From Dehalococcoidia bacterium (GTDB taxonomy: Bacteria; Chloroflexota; Dehalococcoidia; Dehalococcoidales; JAUXAP01), in NCBI GenBank assembly GCA_030619865.1, contig JAUXAP010000006.1:1-46332 (forward strand): 46,332 bases of DNA, given 5' to 3'. The notes beneath the pieces were generated by a model. The model saw nothing but the letters and a program-made list of their open reading frames with translations, made no database searches and was not told where the DNA came from. Position 1 is the stretch's first letter. Each line of letters starts with the position of its first letter. The position numbers were made by a program, and so were the translations under genes. This document shows, piece after piece, positions 33,105 to 42,178 of this stretch.

Positions 33105-33418
33105 TGCGCCCTAATCTCCATCTCGGCATCAATAGCATCCAGCAAATGGCGAATATCAAATTGTCCTGAAATTCTAGGCTGACCATTAATGACCAGTAAT
33201 GGTAAGGGCCGATTTTCACCCTTGACTAATTGGTTCAATTCTAGAGCACGGCCAGTTCTAGGTTTAGACAGGTCAAGGTACTCTAATTTTACTCTGCCAC
33301 CGAAGCGCTCTTTAATTCGTTGATTTATCAGAGTAATAGCTTCTTTCGAAGACCAATCTATCCCGCAGTGAGCCTCACATTTCTCAGCTTTACTATCATC
33401 TATGACGGTAATTTGCAT
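33095..33418 (-). CDS. Small thioredoxin-fold protein with a CxxxC pair
   Basis: A 107-aa protein that resembles the DUF1462/YuzD-like thioredoxin fold: ITVID at the start, SSKEAITLINQRIKERF as helix, KLEYLDLSKP as strand, and LPLLVINGQPRISGQFD in the cis-Pro region. The usual CxxC is replaced by C-EAH-C near residues 14-18. The fold call is tentative. The start follows AAGGAGC and overlaps plsX by 23 bases; the end overlaps trxB by 10 bases. Coupling to thioredoxin reductase suggests a redox role, but a CxxxC motif could instead bind metal. Confidence 0.7.
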   Translation of the reverse strand: MQITVIDDSKAEKCEAHCGIDWSSKEAITLINQRIKERFGGRVKLEYLDLSKPRTGRALELNQLVKGENRPLPLLVINGQPRISGQFDIRHLLDAIDAEMEIRAQCR

Positions 33419-34403
33419 AGTTTTGCTCCTTGAGTATCTGGGAGATGCCTAAATCTACGCTCTGTTTGGCTAAACCAATAGAATTCCTTATAGCCTTGGC
33501 TTGACTACGGCCATGCGCTATGATGATATTTCCATTTACCCCCAGAAGACATGCCCCCCCGTATTCTCGATAGTCTATCCTTTTAACCAAGGAACCCAGT
33601 CCCACATCGAACAGGAAAGCTCTCCCCTGAAGATGAGATACATTGGATAATACTCGTCCCACATCTCGCAACTTCAAGAAGGTATCACCTAATCCCTCTA
33701 TGGTCTTGAGTACTATGTTACCAGTAAAGCCATCGGTAACGAGGACATCAACCGTTCCTTTTGATATATTCTGACCTTCTACGTTGCCGATAAAGTTTAG
33801 ATTGGTCTTCTTGAGGAGGTTATAACTTTCTTGGATAAGGCGGTTTCCCTTGGTTTTTTCCTCACCATTATTAAGCAGGGCGACGCGGGGAGAGGTTACA
33901 CCTAAAATCTCTTTAGTATAAATGGCGCCTAACTGAGCAAACTGAACCAAGTGGTTTGGTCGGCAATCGGCATTGGCTCCGGAATCGATAAGGAGCACGG
34001 GGGCAGCAGTATTGATATTAATGATACTACCTATAGCCGGGCGTTCGATGCCTTTTATCTTCCCCAGATTGAGAAGCGCAGAGCAGACTACGGCACCGGT
34101 GTTGCCTGCGGAGACAAAGGCTGAGGCGGCACCGTCTCTTACCAGATTAGTACCGACAACTATTGAGGATTTTGGCTTGCTACGGACTGCCTCAATAGGC
34201 GACTCGCGAGGCCCGATAACCTGACTAGCATTAACAATAGTAAGCCATGGTTTGTTTATATAGCGACCTGCCAGCACATGGAGTATCGCCCTCTTACCCA
34301 CCAGAGCAATTTCTATTTTGTACTCTTGGGCCGCTTTTATGGCTCCTTTAACTATCTGGTGAGGAGCATGTTCCCCACCGGTGGCATCAACAGCAATTAT
34401 CAT
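33396..34403 (-). CDS. plsX: Phosphate acyltransferase PlsX
   Basis: A 335-aa enzyme that converts acyl-ACP to acyl-phosphate, the acyl donor for PlsY in phospholipid synthesis. Signatures: IIAVDATGGEHAPHQIVKGA, SAGNTGAVVCSALLNLG, VLLIDSGANADCRPNHL and DVLVTDGFTGNIVLKTIEG. It is a peripheral cytosolic protein. It sits in a minus-strand run between dehydratase-activase genes and redox genes, without the fab genes that often accompany plsX. Confidence 0.95.
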   Translation of the reverse strand: MIIAVDATGGEHAPHQIVKGAIKAAQEYKIEIALVGKRAILHVLAGRYINKPWLTIVNASQVIGPRESPIEAVRSKPKSSIVVGTNLVRDGAASAFVSAGNTGAVVCSALLNLGKIKGIERPAIGSIININTAAPVLLIDSGANADCRPNHLVQFAQLGAIYTKEILGVTSPRVALLNNGEEKTKGNRLIQESYNLLKKTNLNFIGNVEGQNISKGTVDVLVTDGFTGNIVLKTIEGLGDTFLKLRDVGRVLSNVSHLQGRAFLFDVGLGSLVKRIDYREYGGACLLGVNGNIIIAHGRSQAKAIRNSIGLAKQSVDLGISQILKEQNYANYRHR

Positions 34404-34427
34404 CTACTTCTTCCCCAATTAAAATTT

Positions 34428-35393
34428 CTAACGGCTTTGACTTCTCTCCCACAGGTCACAGCGACCTCCCCACTGTGCCAGAACCTGACCGTTAATAGAA
34501 AGTTGGGCTATCTCACAGAGATTAGGGCAGGCTTTGCATTCAAATGAGGAGGTATGATACTTTATCTCACTTACTTCAAACCCCTTGAACTTGCTCCCAT
34601 TTTGGCTATTTACCATCTCTTCGTGCACCAGTAAGGCGGCTCCTATTGCCCCCATGACCTCGTGGTGTGGTGGAACGATAATTTCATTATTAAGCTCTTC
34701 TCGAAGTGCCTTCACTATAGCCTGATTAAAGGCAACACCGCCCTGAAATACTATGGGGGGTTGAATATCCTTTCCCATGCCAACATTATTAAGGTAGTTG
34801 CGCACTAATGCTTGACACAGTCCATAGAGAATATCCTCAGTTCGATGCCCCATTTGTTGTTTGTGAACCATGTCTGATTCAGCAAAAACTGTGCATCGCC
34901 CGGCAATGCGCACCGGTGTCTGACTATCCAGTGCTCGCCGGCTGAGTTCCTCAATGTTCATATTGAGGCGCAGCGCTTGGTGGTCAAGGAAGCTACCAGT
35001 GCCGGCAGCACACACAGTATTCATCCCAAAGTCAGTTACTATTCCGTCCCTAATAATGATAATTTTGCTATCTTGCCCCCCAATTTCAATAACGGTTTGC
35101 ACTTGGGGGATATACTGTAAGGCAGCCACCGCCTGGCTGGTAATCTCATTCTTAACTAAATCGGCACCGACGATAACCCCAGCCAGGTAGCGGGCGCTTC
35201 CGGTAGTAGCTACACCACAAATGTCAGCACCGTTAGACAATTGTTGCTTAATTTGTTTTAGCCCTTGCTGCACCATTTCAATAGGCTTACCTTGTGTTGG
35301 CAAGTAGATGTTGGTAACAAGCTCATTATTCTCATCCAGCACAGCGAACTTGGTAGTTACTGAGCCAACATCAATGCCTAAATAGGTCTTCAT
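34428..35393 (-). CDS. Acyl-CoA dehydratase activase (BadF/BadG/HgdC family ATPase)
   Basis: A 321-aa ASKHA-fold ATPase. It has the phosphate-binding start YLGIDVGSVTTKFAVLDE, IEIGGQDSKIIII, and two cysteines in VCAAGTGSFLDHQ and AGRCTVFAESDM, matching the dimer-bridging [4Fe-4S] ligands of HgdC. FQGGVAFNQAIVKAL is the adenosine motif. An extra C-terminal tail has a CKACPNLCEI cluster plus a Cys in GGRCDLW, suggesting a second metal site. Family members inject an electron into 2-hydroxyacyl-CoA dehydratases or benzoyl-CoA reductases. Its likely partners are the next two DUF2229-type genes upstream in the operon. Confidence 0.9.
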   Translation of the reverse strand: MKTYLGIDVGSVTTKFAVLDENNELVTNIYLPTQGKPIEMVQQGLKQIKQQLSNGADICGVATTGSARYLAGVIVGADLVKNEITSQAVAALQYIPQVQTVIEIGGQDSKIIIIRDGIVTDFGMNTVCAAGTGSFLDHQALRLNMNIEELSRRALDSQTPVRIAGRCTVFAESDMVHKQQMGHRTEDILYGLCQALVRNYLNNVGMGKDIQPPIVFQGGVAFNQAIVKALREELNNEIIVPPHHEVMGAIGAALLVHEEMVNSQNGSKFKGFEVSEIKYHTSSFECKACPNLCEIAQLSINGQVLAQWGGRCDLWERSQSR

Positions 35394-35420
35394 GAATCCC
35401 CTCTATGTTATTACTAATCA

Positions 35421-36503
35421 TCAGTGGTTCTTTTGCGCCCGTCGTTTCCACTCCATCAGGTCGACAAAAGCCTCTAGTCTGGTTAACATACCTGGCTTAG
35501 CCATTTGCTCATCACAAAGAATGGTTAGCACCGGAATATTCTCTTTGGTCGCCGGCATGATATTTTGAGCTATTATTTCAGGCATACAGGTAAAAGGTGC
35601 CAGGTGTATCAAGCCGTCATACTCTTTGGCGTAAAGCACCTTTTCCCCTACTGATTCCCAACCATCACCACCTACATCACGCTTAAGGTAGGGTAGAGCT
35701 GCCTTATGAATTCTTGCCTTCTCATTCAGACCCAGGGAATTGAGGAAAAAGCTAAACTTAGTCCACTCGGAAAGAAAGAGTGTCCTTCTTGTTTCCACCC
35801 CAAGTTTACCTAACTCACTCTCCACATCTAGATTAGAGAAGGGCTCCAGCAATACATAAATTTCTCCGGTGATACCGACTATCAGTGGTTGAGTCTGACC
35901 ATCCTTGTTTATTTGATTGATCTGGTCAATATAATCCATCCGCACTTTATTAAGGGTATTATAATCGTCGGCTTGGTCAATAGCCTTAACAGCTTTAGCC
36001 AATAACCGATTAGCCGTACCCTTTACTTGCTCTACAGCGCGCACTTTTTGCACTACTCGCTCTATCCTGTCCAGGGCATTTGATTTAGCCAGACCAAAGC
36101 GGATGGCTGGTACAATCTTAGTCCAGGGGGCATTATTTGATAGGCGTTTAATCATTTTCAGTAAGCCAAAAAACTTTCGCTCCGAAACTCCTAACTGAAT
36201 CATTTCAACGTCATATCCCAGGTCATGAAGAATTTGTTCCTGCACTTTAGCATAGTAGCCCAGGCGGCAGATACCATAGCCACCAATCATGAGCAGGGTA
36301 TCTGCCCCAAGTTCAGCGGCTTCAATCAGGTTACCCAGAGTCAGCTTGAAAGGAATGCACAATCCTTCCGGAGAGTGCTTGACACCTAGGGATAAGGTGC
36401 GCTGGTTATTGACTGGTGGCATTATATAGTCAACACCAAGCCTTTGAAACATAGCTTTAAAGGGTATAAATATGTTACCCATATGGGGCATGCCTATACG
36501 CAT
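35421..36503 (-). CDS. DUF2229/COG3581-type 2-hydroxyacyl-CoA dehydratase-related protein
   Basis: A 360-aa protein of the group found in the C-terminal part of large CoA-enzyme activase fusions. It begins MRIGMPHMGN and has VKHSPEGLCIPFKLTLGN with a conserved Cys, ADTLLMIGGYGICRLGYY with another, and LAPFTCMPEIIAQ and ILCDEQ toward the end. These resemble the Fe-S-holding HgdA/B fold. The start overlaps the upstream gene's end by 10 bases. It probably forms a complex with the activase and its upstream relative; the substrate is unknown. Confidence 0.82.
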   Translation of the reverse strand: MRIGMPHMGNIFIPFKAMFQRLGVDYIMPPVNNQRTLSLGVKHSPEGLCIPFKLTLGNLIEAAELGADTLLMIGGYGICRLGYYAKVQEQILHDLGYDVEMIQLGVSERKFFGLLKMIKRLSNNAPWTKIVPAIRFGLAKSNALDRIERVVQKVRAVEQVKGTANRLLAKAVKAIDQADDYNTLNKVRMDYIDQINQINKDGQTQPLIVGITGEIYVLLEPFSNLDVESELGKLGVETRRTLFLSEWTKFSFFLNSLGLNEKARIHKAALPYLKRDVGGDGWESVGEKVLYAKEYDGLIHLAPFTCMPEIIAQNIMPATKENIPVLTILCDEQMAKPGMLTRLEAFVDLMEWKRRAQKNH

Positions 36504-37501
36504 ACTTCTACCTGTTTCCTTTTCCTTCTGTATATCATATCAAGAAAGGCTTCCAGCCGAGTAACTACTCCGGCTTCAGCAGTGTGTTCTTCCAAGGTAA
36601 GGCTCATAAACGGAGTAGTGTTTAGTCTAGCAGCTTGCCGACGCACCACATCCATCATTAGCGAATCGGGACCACAACCAAAAGCCATTATACCAATAAC
36701 ACCACCAATTCTGCTCTCCAGGTAGTGCCCTCCAGCGCCTACCACCTCTTCCTCGTATGTCCAATAGGCTCTGCCCACCAATTTGACTATAGCTGATTCA
36801 AGCTCCTCCGTGGTGAGCATCTCTGGGGTTAATACTTTATTACCAGCCTGTTCCAGCCGATGGATAAGGCGGTGATTTATATGTTCATCATAAAGGAGAT
36901 AGGGATGACCAATGATGGCAATGGTGCCCTGTGTTGAAGTTGAGTGGCTGGAATGTGTCTTTGGCTCTACCTCGGATGAGCCAAGCATTTTTTCTATCGC
37001 CTGTGGTGGTGTTAGGCTATGACTGGACATTAGCTCGCGGTAATTCAGGTGAGCTTGCCAAGCAGCTATACTGGCTCGCCTGACCTTAAGAGGGTCCCAG
37101 GTAAAATGCCGTCCCAGTTTGTAAATAGCCTGATACAGGACACGCTTCCCTTTATTAACATCTATATCTATATCTAGAATAGGAGGCGACTCAGGGATGA
37201 CAGCTTTGGTCATGTCAGGCAAACCAAGAAACTTAGCGCAGTTGTAAACCCGCCTTTGCACACTGCGGATGGCAGGGATAAAGATATAGTCACACTCCTT
37301 TACTAAAGAAAGAACATGACCACAAAAGACCTTTACTGGCAGACAGGTATCGGCTACTACCCGAGATGCTCCTGAGGACAGCATAGTCTGAGTGGTTGGT
37401 GATGAAAGCACCACTTCTGCCCCCAGTTCCTGAAAGAAGGTCTTCCACATCGGGTAATACTGGTAGTAGAGTAAAGCTCGGGGGATGCCTATTCTAATCA
37501 T
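36494..37501 (-). CDS. DUF2229/COG3580-type acyl-CoA dehydratase-related protein
   Basis: A 335-aa protein of the DUF2229 family. The start IRIGIPRALLYYQYYPMW and the segments ADTCLPVKVFCGH, DYIFIPAIRS and VYNCAKFLGLP are characteristic, and FGCGPDSLMMD near the C-terminus carries a further Cys. It is normally the central module of large activase fusions in Firmicutes; here the modules are separate genes. The ATG overlaps the M20 peptidase stop by 4 bases. Confidence 0.82.
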   Translation of the reverse strand: MIRIGIPRALLYYQYYPMWKTFFQELGAEVVLSSPTTQTMLSSGASRVVADTCLPVKVFCGHVLSLVKECDYIFIPAIRSVQRRVYNCAKFLGLPDMTKAVIPESPPILDIDIDVNKGKRVLYQAIYKLGRHFTWDPLKVRRASIAAWQAHLNYRELMSSHSLTPPQAIEKMLGSSEVEPKTHSSHSTSTQGTIAIIGHPYLLYDEHINHRLIHRLEQAGNKVLTPEMLTTEELESAIVKLVGRAYWTYEEEVVGAGGHYLESRIGGVIGIMAFGCGPDSLMMDVVRRQAARLNTTPFMSLTLEEHTAEAGVVTRLEAFLDMIYRRKRKQVEVCV

Positions 37502-38670
37502 TTTTCTTGCTGAAATTCCTCTTTAACCTTGATAACCATTTTGGGATTAGCTACCAGGTCAACAATTGTCATCGCTAACACTTTGGCGGTATCAATAAGG
37601 GCACGGATGCCCGTCTCTGAGGCAGCCGCCGAAGCAAACTGAGGAGAATGGAGTAATACTTCTTCTGGAGCTATAGCTACGAAGGGGTGGATACTGGGTA
37701 CTAACTGGCTGACGTTGCCCATATCAGTGCTACCAAGACCTTCACCGGACTCAGGGAATTGCACCTTGCGTCCCAGAGACTGCATGTTTTGAGTAAACAA
37801 CTGAGCCAGAGTTAGGTTATTCCGCATGGGAGCATATTGTATGTCTGCCCACTTGTATTCCAGGCGAGCACCAGTGGCGGTAGCGGCGCCAGTAAAGCAA
37901 TTTAGAACCCTCTGCTTTAGTTCATCAAGATAAGCACTATCCTCGGCACGCACGAGAAAGTTCCCAGCACTATGGGCGGGGACAATATTGGCTGCTTCTC
38001 CACCATCAGTAATAATACCGTGAATGCGGGCTTTATCTTTAATGTGCTGCCTGAGGGAATTTATAGCATTGAATGACTGCAACATTGCTTCCAGGGCATT
38101 TATAGCCTCTTCCGGTCGGGCAGCAGCGTGAGCCGCTTTACCAAAGAACTCAATATCCAGGGTTTGGCAGGCAAGGCTGCGAACGGTGGCAATATCACGC
38201 ACCCCTGGATGCACCATCATAGCTATATCCAAATTATCAAAGGCTCCTCTGTTAGCCATTATTACCTTGCCCCCATATAGCTCCTCAGCCGGTGTGCCAA
38301 TAATGAGAATGCTACCCTCAAAGCGGTCAATAGCTGGCTTAGAAGCAACTCCAGCACCAACAGCATAGGTAGCTATCAGATTATGACCACAGGCATGCCC
38401 AAGGTTAGGTAGAGCATCATACTCAGCCAGAAGAGCGATAGCCGGTTTTCCCTGTCCATAGCTTGCTTTAAAAGCGGTTGGTAGCTCACAGATGCCCCGT
38501 TCTATAGAGAAACCGTTTTCCTCCAGATACTCAGTCAACCAGGCAGCTGCCTTAACCTCGTGGAAACCTAGCTCGGGGTTAGAGTGGATTTTTAGACTAA
38601 GCTCACTAAGCTGCTGGCGATGAGTATCTACCTCATCTACGACCGAAGCCTTTAATTTTTCTATATCCAT
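37498..38670 (-). CDS. M20 family metallopeptidase / amidohydrolase
   Basis: A 390-aa zinc-dependent amidohydrolase of the AbgB/IAL-ACY1 branch. Metal-binding and active-site segments are ALLAEYDALPNLGHACGHNL, GTPAEELYGGK and MVHPGVRD; a dimerisation domain is inserted around AAHAAARPEEAINALE. It should hydrolyse an N-acyl or aminobenzoyl amide bond in the cytosol (no signal peptide). It is the first gene of a run reaching trxB, although a functional link to the dehydratase genes is not obvious. Confidence 0.9.
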   Translation of the reverse strand: MDIEKLKASVVDEVDTHRQQLSELSLKIHSNPELGFHEVKAAAWLTEYLEENGFSIERGICELPTAFKASYGQGKPAIALLAEYDALPNLGHACGHNLIATYAVGAGVASKPAIDRFEGSILIIGTPAEELYGGKVIMANRGAFDNLDIAMMVHPGVRDIATVRSLACQTLDIEFFGKAAHAAARPEEAINALEAMLQSFNAINSLRQHIKDKARIHGIITDGGEAANIVPAHSAGNFLVRAEDSAYLDELKQRVLNCFTGAATATGARLEYKWADIQYAPMRNNLTLAQLFTQNMQSLGRKVQFPESGEGLGSTDMGNVSQLVPSIHPFVAIAPEEVLLHSPQFASAAASETGIRALIDTAKVLAMTIVDLVANPKMVIKVKEEFQQEK

Positions 38671-38833
38671 ACTACCCTCATTTTGAAGATGGTATTCCCG
38701 CTATCACAGTTGGTTCTTATTATAGTCTAACACGACTAGGATTTCTAGGCTTTGCCAACAGTTTGTCTATAAGAGGTCGCAGCTCAATCCAGATGGGAAT
38801 CAAGAGAGCAAGATTGTTAACAGAATATCTTCC

Positions 38834-38862
38834 TTGTCAGGTACCAGCAATATTGCTATACT
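38834..38862 (+). promoter_or_regulatory. Promoter of gatB operon
   Basis: TTGTCA (38834-38839) and TATACT (38857-38862) have a 17-base spacer, and the gatB start is 30 bases past the -10. The 10-base palindrome GCAATATTGC (38847-38856) fills the second half of the spacer and could be a regulator site. Confidence 0.6.
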
Positions 38863-38891
38863 AAATGGGCTATCGTGGGTGAGGATTAGCT

Positions 38892-40349
38892 ATGAATTTT
38901 GAGACTATTATCGGATTAGAGGTTCATGCCCAGCTACTGACTAAGAGCAAGATGTTCTGCCGCTGTAGCATTAACTATGCTAATGCACTACCAAATACCC
39001 ACGTCTGTCCAGTGTGCCTAGGAATGCCTGGGGTCCTGCCTACTATTAATCAGCAAGCAGTAGAATATACCATAATGACGGCTCTAGCCCTGCATTGCAC
39101 TATCTCCGAATACACCAAGTTTGACCGTAAGAATTACCCCTACCCTGACCTGATGAAAGGTTACCAGATTTCACAGTATGATGCTCCCTTCGGACAGGGG
39201 GGTTGGCTTAATATTGAAGTTAATGGTGAAAAGAAGAGGGTGGACATAACCCGCGTTCACCTTGAGGAAGATGTAGCCAAGCTAATACACCACGCCCCTC
39301 CACAGGGAGAACCTTACAGCCTGGTGGATGTTAATCGAGCTGGGGTGCCATTAATGGAGATTGTCGGTGAGCCTGACCTGCGCTCCCCGGAGGAAGCCAG
39401 GCAATACCTGATAAAACTGCGCAGCATACTCCAGTACCTAGGTGTATCTACGGGTAATATGGAAGAGGGAAGTTTCAGGTGTGATGCTAATATCAGTATT
39501 CGCCCTGAGAACAGTTCGGAGTCCATGGCTAAGGTCGAGGTCAAAAATATGAACAGCTTCAAGGCAGTCTACGGGGCTCTGGAGTATGAAGCCAAACGAC
39601 AACGAAAAGCCGTAGCCGAGGGCAGGAGGCTTACCCAAGAGACCAGGGGTTGGGTAGAGGGGGTAGGGAAAACAGTGTCACAACGCAGTAAAGAGTATGC
39701 TCATGACTACCGCTATTTCCCTGAGCCAGACCTTCCCCCGTTAGTATTAAATCAGGAATGGGTGGAAGAAATAAGGGCAAAACTCCCTGAGCTACCCGAA
39801 GCCAGGCGCGACCGATTTCTGGCTGAATACGGCTTACCACTGTATGATGCCAGTCTCCTTACCAGCTCCAGAGCAATGGCTGACTACTTTGAAGCCTTTC
39901 ACAGGGCTAAGGCGGACATTCCGGCTAAAGATATAAGTAACTGGCTTTTAGGCCCGGTCAGTGGCATAATGAACGCTAACAATTGTGATATAACGAAATT
40001 TAGCCAAAGAGTCAGCCCTGAACAGTTTGGCAGGTTATTAGTCTTACACTCAGAAGCTGTTGTTAATACTCCTACCGCTAAATCTATGCTTGAGGAAATG
40101 TTTAACACTGGGAAAGACCCTGATACTATTCTTAAAGAGGGAGAACGTGGACAAATCAGTGATGCCAAGGAGCTTGAGGAGACAATCAACCAGGTGATTG
40201 AAGCTAATGCTAAAGCGGTGGCTGATTTTAAGGTGGGTAAAGAGCAGGCACTAAAGTTTCTCGTCGGGCAGGTAATGAAGGCTACCCGAGGTCGTGCCAA
40301 TCCAAAGCTGGTAAACGAATTACTAAAGAAAAAGCTCAAGGAAGAATAA
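38892..40349 (+). CDS. gatB: Asp-tRNA(Asn)/Glu-tRNA(Gln) amidotransferase subunit B
   Basis: A 485-aa GatB. It begins [21 protein letters not shown], with the zinc-binding cysteines CRCS and CPVCLGMPG, the [20 protein letters not shown] signature, [15 protein letters not shown], and the C-terminal tRNA-binding tail domain ending in [11 protein letters not shown]. It phosphorylates and transamidates misacylated tRNA together with GatA and GatC, which are not in this window. The start follows GAGG. Confidence 0.97.
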   Translation: MNFETIIGLEVHAQLLTKSKMFCRCSINYANALPNTHVCPVCLGMPGVLPTINQQAVEYTIMTALALHCTISEYTKFDRKNYPYPDLMKGYQISQYDAPFGQGGWLNIEVNGEKKRVDITRVHLEEDVAKLIHHAPPQGEPYSLVDVNRAGVPLMEIVGEPDLRSPEEARQYLIKLRSILQYLGVSTGNMEEGSFRCDANISIRPENSSESMAKVEVKNMNSFKAVYGALEYEAKRQRKAVAEGRRLTQETRGWVEGVGKTVSQRSKEYAHDYRYFPEPDLPPLVLNQEWVEEIRAKLPELPEARRDRFLAEYGLPLYDASLLTSSRAMADYFEAFHRAKADIPAKDISNWLLGPVSGIMNANNCDITKFSQRVSPEQFGRLLVLHSEAVVNTPTAKSMLEEMFNTGKDPDTILKEGERGQISDAKELEETINQVIEANAKAVADFKVGKEQALKFLVGQVMKATRGRANPKLVNELLKKKLKEE

Positions 40350-40350
40350 G

Positions 40351-40569
40351 ATGCCAAACTATCTTAATATTATTCAGATTGTGCTGTCTATAGCTTTGAT
40401 ACTAGTTATTCTGTTTCAGGTTCGAGGTGGGGGGCTAGGGGGTATCTTTGGCCAGGCTGATACCGTCTACCGAACCAAACGCGGTATAGAAAAGACACTA
40501 TTTCAGTTTACCATTGTCCTAGCAGTTCTCTTCATCGTTGTCTCTATAATAACCCTCATCGTTAGCTAG
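40351..40569 (+). CDS. secG: Protein translocase subunit SecG
   Basis: A 72-aa membrane protein with two hydrophobic helices flanking GGGLGGIFGQADTVYRTKRG, the SecG hallmark. It is an accessory subunit of the SecYEG channel. It begins one base after the gatB stop, with the ribosome-binding site GGAAG inside gatB. Confidence 0.93.
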   Translation: MPNYLNIIQIVLSIALILVILFQVRGGGLGGIFGQADTVYRTKRGIEKTLFQFTIVLAVLFIVVSIITLIVS

Positions 40570-40600
40570 CACTCGGCTGTGGTAAGAGTTAGGAATAATT

Positions 40601-41422
40601 ATGGGTGCCATAATAACCTTGACCACCGACTTTGGCTTGACTGACGCCTATGTAGCAGCCATGAAAGGGGTAATACTCAGCATCAATCCTGAGGCAAAGT
40701 TGATTGATATTTGCCACACCATCAAACCCCAGAATATTCCACAAGCCGCCTTTGTCCTGGGTGCAGCCTATCAATTCTTTCCCCAGAAAACAATCCATGT
40801 GGTGGTAGTTGACCCTGGAGTTGGCACTAAGCGACGAGCTATTATCCTGAGAACACCATCGGCTGATTTTGTTGCCCCTGATAATGGTGTCCTGAGTTAT
40901 GTTATACAGCAATCTTCAGCTAAGCCCATGGAGGATAGCATCAATCGACAAAGAGAGCTACCACCAGAGGTAGAGGCAGTTGCCATCACTAAACCCCAGT
41001 TCTGGCGCTCCCCGGTTAGCCCTACCTTCCATGGCCGTGATATTTTTGCCCCGGTAGCGGCTCGTCTTTCCTTGGGCTTTCCACCGACAGACTTTGGTGA
41101 AACAATACCCTCAGTTATGGTGCTACCGCTGCCCCAGCCGTATCGAGCACCGGATGGTTCGCTTGTGGGACACATCCTCCACATTGATAGTTTTGGCAAC
41201 TTGATTACCAACATCAAGACCGCTAACCTGCCACAGACAAACCAGACAGTAACTATTGAGGTTGGCAATCAACACATTTCAGGGTTAAGTCGCACCTACG
41301 GTGAAGGTGAGGAGTTGTTAGCCCTCATCGGCAGTAGCGGATACCTGGAGGTATCTCTAAAAGGGGGCAACGCCTGTGCCTTTCTTAATGCCGGGGTAGG
41401 TGATGAGGTAAGAATAAGATAA
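40601..41422 (+). CDS. SAM hydroxide adenosyltransferase (DUF62)
   Basis: A 273-aa protein of the S-adenosyl-L-methionine hydrolase/halogenase-like family. The N-terminal ITLTTDFGLTDAYVAAMKG, VVVVDPGVGTKRRAI, APDNGVLSYV and FHGRDIFAPVAARL motifs, and the C-terminal HIDSFGNLITNI, are all present. It hydrolyses SAM to adenosine and methionine; halogenase activity is unlikely for a protein in this setting. It lies 31 bases after secG. Confidence 0.92.
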   Translation: MGAIITLTTDFGLTDAYVAAMKGVILSINPEAKLIDICHTIKPQNIPQAAFVLGAAYQFFPQKTIHVVVVDPGVGTKRRAIILRTPSADFVAPDNGVLSYVIQQSSAKPMEDSINRQRELPPEVEAVAITKPQFWRSPVSPTFHGRDIFAPVAARLSLGFPPTDFGETIPSVMVLPLPQPYRAPDGSLVGHILHIDSFGNLITNIKTANLPQTNQTVTIEVGNQHISGLSRTYGEGEELLALIGSSGYLEVSLKGGNACAFLNAGVGDEVRIR

Positions 41423-41439
41423 AAAGTAGGAGGTAGCCA

Positions 41440-41559
41440 GTGAATTGTCCTGTTTGCAGAAAGGAAGCCAGAGCCCATATCTACTACTGTGCTAAATGTG
41501 CTGTTTATGTGCACGAGAAATGCTGGCAAAAACATGTGGCTCAAGCACATAAAGAGTAA
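41440..41559 (+). CDS. 39-aa zinc-finger protein
   Basis: A short GTG-started gene (MNCPVCRKEARAHIYY... to HAQ/HVAQAHKE). It has C3, C6, C17, C20 and C28, with His at 25, 32 and 37, resembling a compact B-box or C2H2-like double zinc site. GGAGGT (41429-41434) is 5 bases upstream of the GTG, strong support for translation. It follows the SAM hydrolase gene by 17 bases on the same strand, so it may be cotranscribed. The function is unknown. Confidence 0.7.
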   Translation: MNCPVCRKEARAHIYYCAKCAVYVHEKCWQKHVAQAHKE

Positions 41560-41592
41560 CTATGGAAGAAACCAAGCAACTCGAGTTTATGA

Positions 41593-41907
41593 CTATTCCA
41601 ATACCACGCCAGTTCCGTAAGCAAGTATCTCAGAGGCATTCTGCATTATCATTGAGGTGGTAAACCTCACCCCAACTATGGCATTAGCCCCCTGCTTCTC
41701 AGCATCGGTTGTCATCCGCTGAAGAGCTTGCTCTCTGGACTCAGCCATCATCTTGGTATAGTCAGTTATTTCGCCACCTACTAGACTTCTCAGCCCAGCC
41801 ATAATGTCCCTGCCCATATGCCTGGCTCTAATAGTGCTGCCCCTCACCAGACCTATAGTTTTAACAATTTTCTTGCCTTCTACCTGATTTGAAGTAGTAA
41901 TAATCAT
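41593..41907 (-). CDS. YbjQ/UPF0145 family protein
   Basis: A 104-aa protein of the YbjQ family: an N-terminal ITTSNQVEGKKIVKTIGLVRGST, the middle helix TDYTKMMAESREQALQRM, and GANAIVGVRFTTSMI near the end. It is a homo-oligomeric cytosolic fold of uncertain, sometimes 'heavy-metal-binding', role. It overlaps the upstream small membrane protein gene by 4 bases, a pairing that suggests they act together. Confidence 0.92.
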   Translation of the reverse strand: MIITTSNQVEGKKIVKTIGLVRGSTIRARHMGRDIMAGLRSLVGGEITDYTKMMAESREQALQRMTTDAEKQGANAIVGVRFTTSMIMQNASEILAYGTGVVLE

Positions 41908-42116
41908 GAATCAACCTCCTCAAATTTATCTGTTTTAGCCTGCTCCATTCTGTCTTTAATAGCTAACCCAATAAGGATTAGCGCCCCAACTCCAACAGCG
42001 CCGACTGGTATCCTGATGTACAGCGGAATCTCAACCGCCATAAAAAAGAATCTGACACTCACGCCAATCAAGGCTAATATACCAATACCAATCAGAATAA
42101 AAGCTACTTTTTGCAT
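41904..42116 (-). CDS. Small two-helix membrane protein
   Basis: A 70-aa protein with two hydrophobic segments (VAFILIGIGILALIGVSVRF and IPVGAVGVGALILIGLAI) and a charged C-terminus rich in Asp, Glu and Lys. The start follows GGGAGGTG. It is translationally coupled to the YbjQ gene. I do not recognise a family. Confidence 0.8.
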   Translation of the reverse strand: MQKVAFILIGIGILALIGVSVRFFFMAVEIPLYIRIPVGAVGVGALILIGLAIKDRMEQAKTDKFEEVDS

Positions 42117-42178
42117 ATTTTCACCTCCCGAGAAGTCTCATTTATAACCCGTCACTGCCCCAAATCAAGAGCTATCTC

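Noticed and set aside
39899-40357. 152-codon minus-strand frame opposite gatB
   Set aside because: Entirely antisense to a complete GatB with all family motifs.
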